Positions 14,970 through 15,110 of a stretch of 15,110 bases of DNA are shown in pieces; positions within the stretch are counted from its first letter, which is position 1; each line of letters begins with the position of its first letter. Source of the DNA: Eubacteriales Family XIII. Incertae Sedis bacterium (lineage in GTDB: Bacteria; Bacillota_A; Clostridia; Peptostreptococcales; Anaerovoracaceae). The notes below the pieces were generated by a model. The model saw nothing but the letters and a program-made list of their open reading frames with translations. It had not been told where the DNA came from and ran no database searches. A program made the position numbers and the translations under genes. The DNA is taken from contig JAITLA010000186.1 in NCBI GenBank assembly GCA_031278145.1, positions 1 through 15,110 of the forward strand, given 5' to 3'.

Positions 14970-15014
14970 CTCTTGCCTCTCCATGGTTTGAAATAAACCA
15001 CCCCGCGGCAAGAG
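14970..15014. repeat. Imperfect hairpin abutting the second mobile-element copy
   Basis: CTCTTGCC (14970-14977) pairs with GGCAAGAG (15007-15014), and inside it GGTTT (14985-14989) pairs with AAACC (14995-14999) around GAAAT. The two internal loops are equal (7 nt each). The outer arm runs into the exact inverted repeat, so this may be the element's end structure rather than a trpS signal. Confidence 0.5.
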
Positions 15015-15110
15015 AGGCCACTGAAAAAGTCGGCATTGGGCGCAGAACACATGGGGACGGTTCATTTGTGTAACACATACAATGTTGGAATTGCGCGATT
15101 TACCGGCACG
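15014..15110. mobile_element. MITE-like element, second copy, inverted and cut by window end
   Basis: Every base from 15014 to the last base, 15110, is the exact reverse complement of 7262-7358 (97 of 97). It contains the GGGGACGGTTC hairpin at 15047-15071. The copy presumably continues beyond the window. The sequences diverge at 15013 versus 7359, near the expected element end. Confidence 0.75.

Larger units (their letters stand above)
14775..15110. other. trpS upstream region, no supported gene
   Basis: These 336 bp hold the trpS promoter (14824-14852), a 35-codon frame with a plausible ribosome site but no recognisable product (14861-14968, minus), a long imperfect hairpin (14970-15014), and the inverted mobile-element copy running off the window (15014-15110). 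Confidence 0.7.

Noticed and set aside
14775..15014. T-box riboswitch upstream of trpS
   Set aside because: trpS is often T-box regulated in Firmicutes, but the conserved T-box core and a terminator/antiterminator pair are not seen, and the predicted transcript leader is only about 43 nt.
14775..15065. 97-codon N-terminal extension of TrpS
   Set aside because: The frame is open but runs through the promoter and mobile element, is Arg-rich and unlike TrpS; a good ribosome site and normal N-terminus mark 14774 as the start.
7262..15110. Classical composite transposon
   Set aside because: No transposase gene is present in either flanking element or the enclosed segment, and a housekeeping gene (trpS) lies inside; only inverted non-autonomous elements can be supported.

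Overview
The window looks like a chromosomal stretch from an anaerobic Clostridia-type Firmicute. The reasons are strong AGGAGG-type ribosome binding sites, a moderately high-GC genome with AT-rich sigma-A promoters, lipoprotein-type binding proteins, and palindromic GGGGACGGTTC intergenic elements of a kind I associate with Clostridia. The genus cannot be read from the sequence.

Left half (about 40-7110), an organic-acid catabolic locus. A minus-strand group encodes the two subunits of a family I CoA-transferase (A then B, overlapping by 7 bp), followed by a metal-dependent TIM-barrel amidohydrolase. A plus-strand LysR-type regulator is divergent from this group and convergent with a minus-strand tripartite TRAP transporter in the unusual order dctQ-dctM-dctP. 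The natural reading is uptake of a carboxylate by the TRAP system, CoA activation by the transferase, a C-C or C-N/C-O bond reaction by the amidohydrolase, and LysR control. A perfect 19-bp palindrome sits about 60 bp upstream of the expected dctQ transcription start, where a LysR-type operator would lie.

Middle (7022-7781), a 760-bp gene-free divergent region. It holds the dctQ promoter and operator, a roughly 188-bp palindromic MITE-like element with 23-bp imperfect terminal inverted repeats, two copies of a 43-bp direct repeat that each fold into a long hairpin, a further perfect 11-bp-stem hairpin, and an AT-rich promoter facing right.

Right half (7782-13780), a tightly packed seven-gene plus-strand operon and the most interesting part. 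In order it encodes a mini NifU-like CxxC protein, a two-domain UGSC-family protein with Cys (CGSC) where selenoprotein members carry Sec, a URO-D/MtaA-superfamily protein, and a complete polar amino-acid-type ABC importer (ATPase, lipoprotein binding protein, two permeases). Overlapping stops and starts suggest coupled translation. The pieces suggest import of a small polar molecule followed by thiol or methyl chemistry, but the substrate and reaction are unknown.

Far right: trpS on the minus strand, convergent with the operon with only 4 bp between, with its own promoter. The window ends inside a second copy of the mobile element. Its last 97 bp are an exact inverted copy of 7262-7358, so the UGSC operon plus trpS is bracketed by inverted copies.
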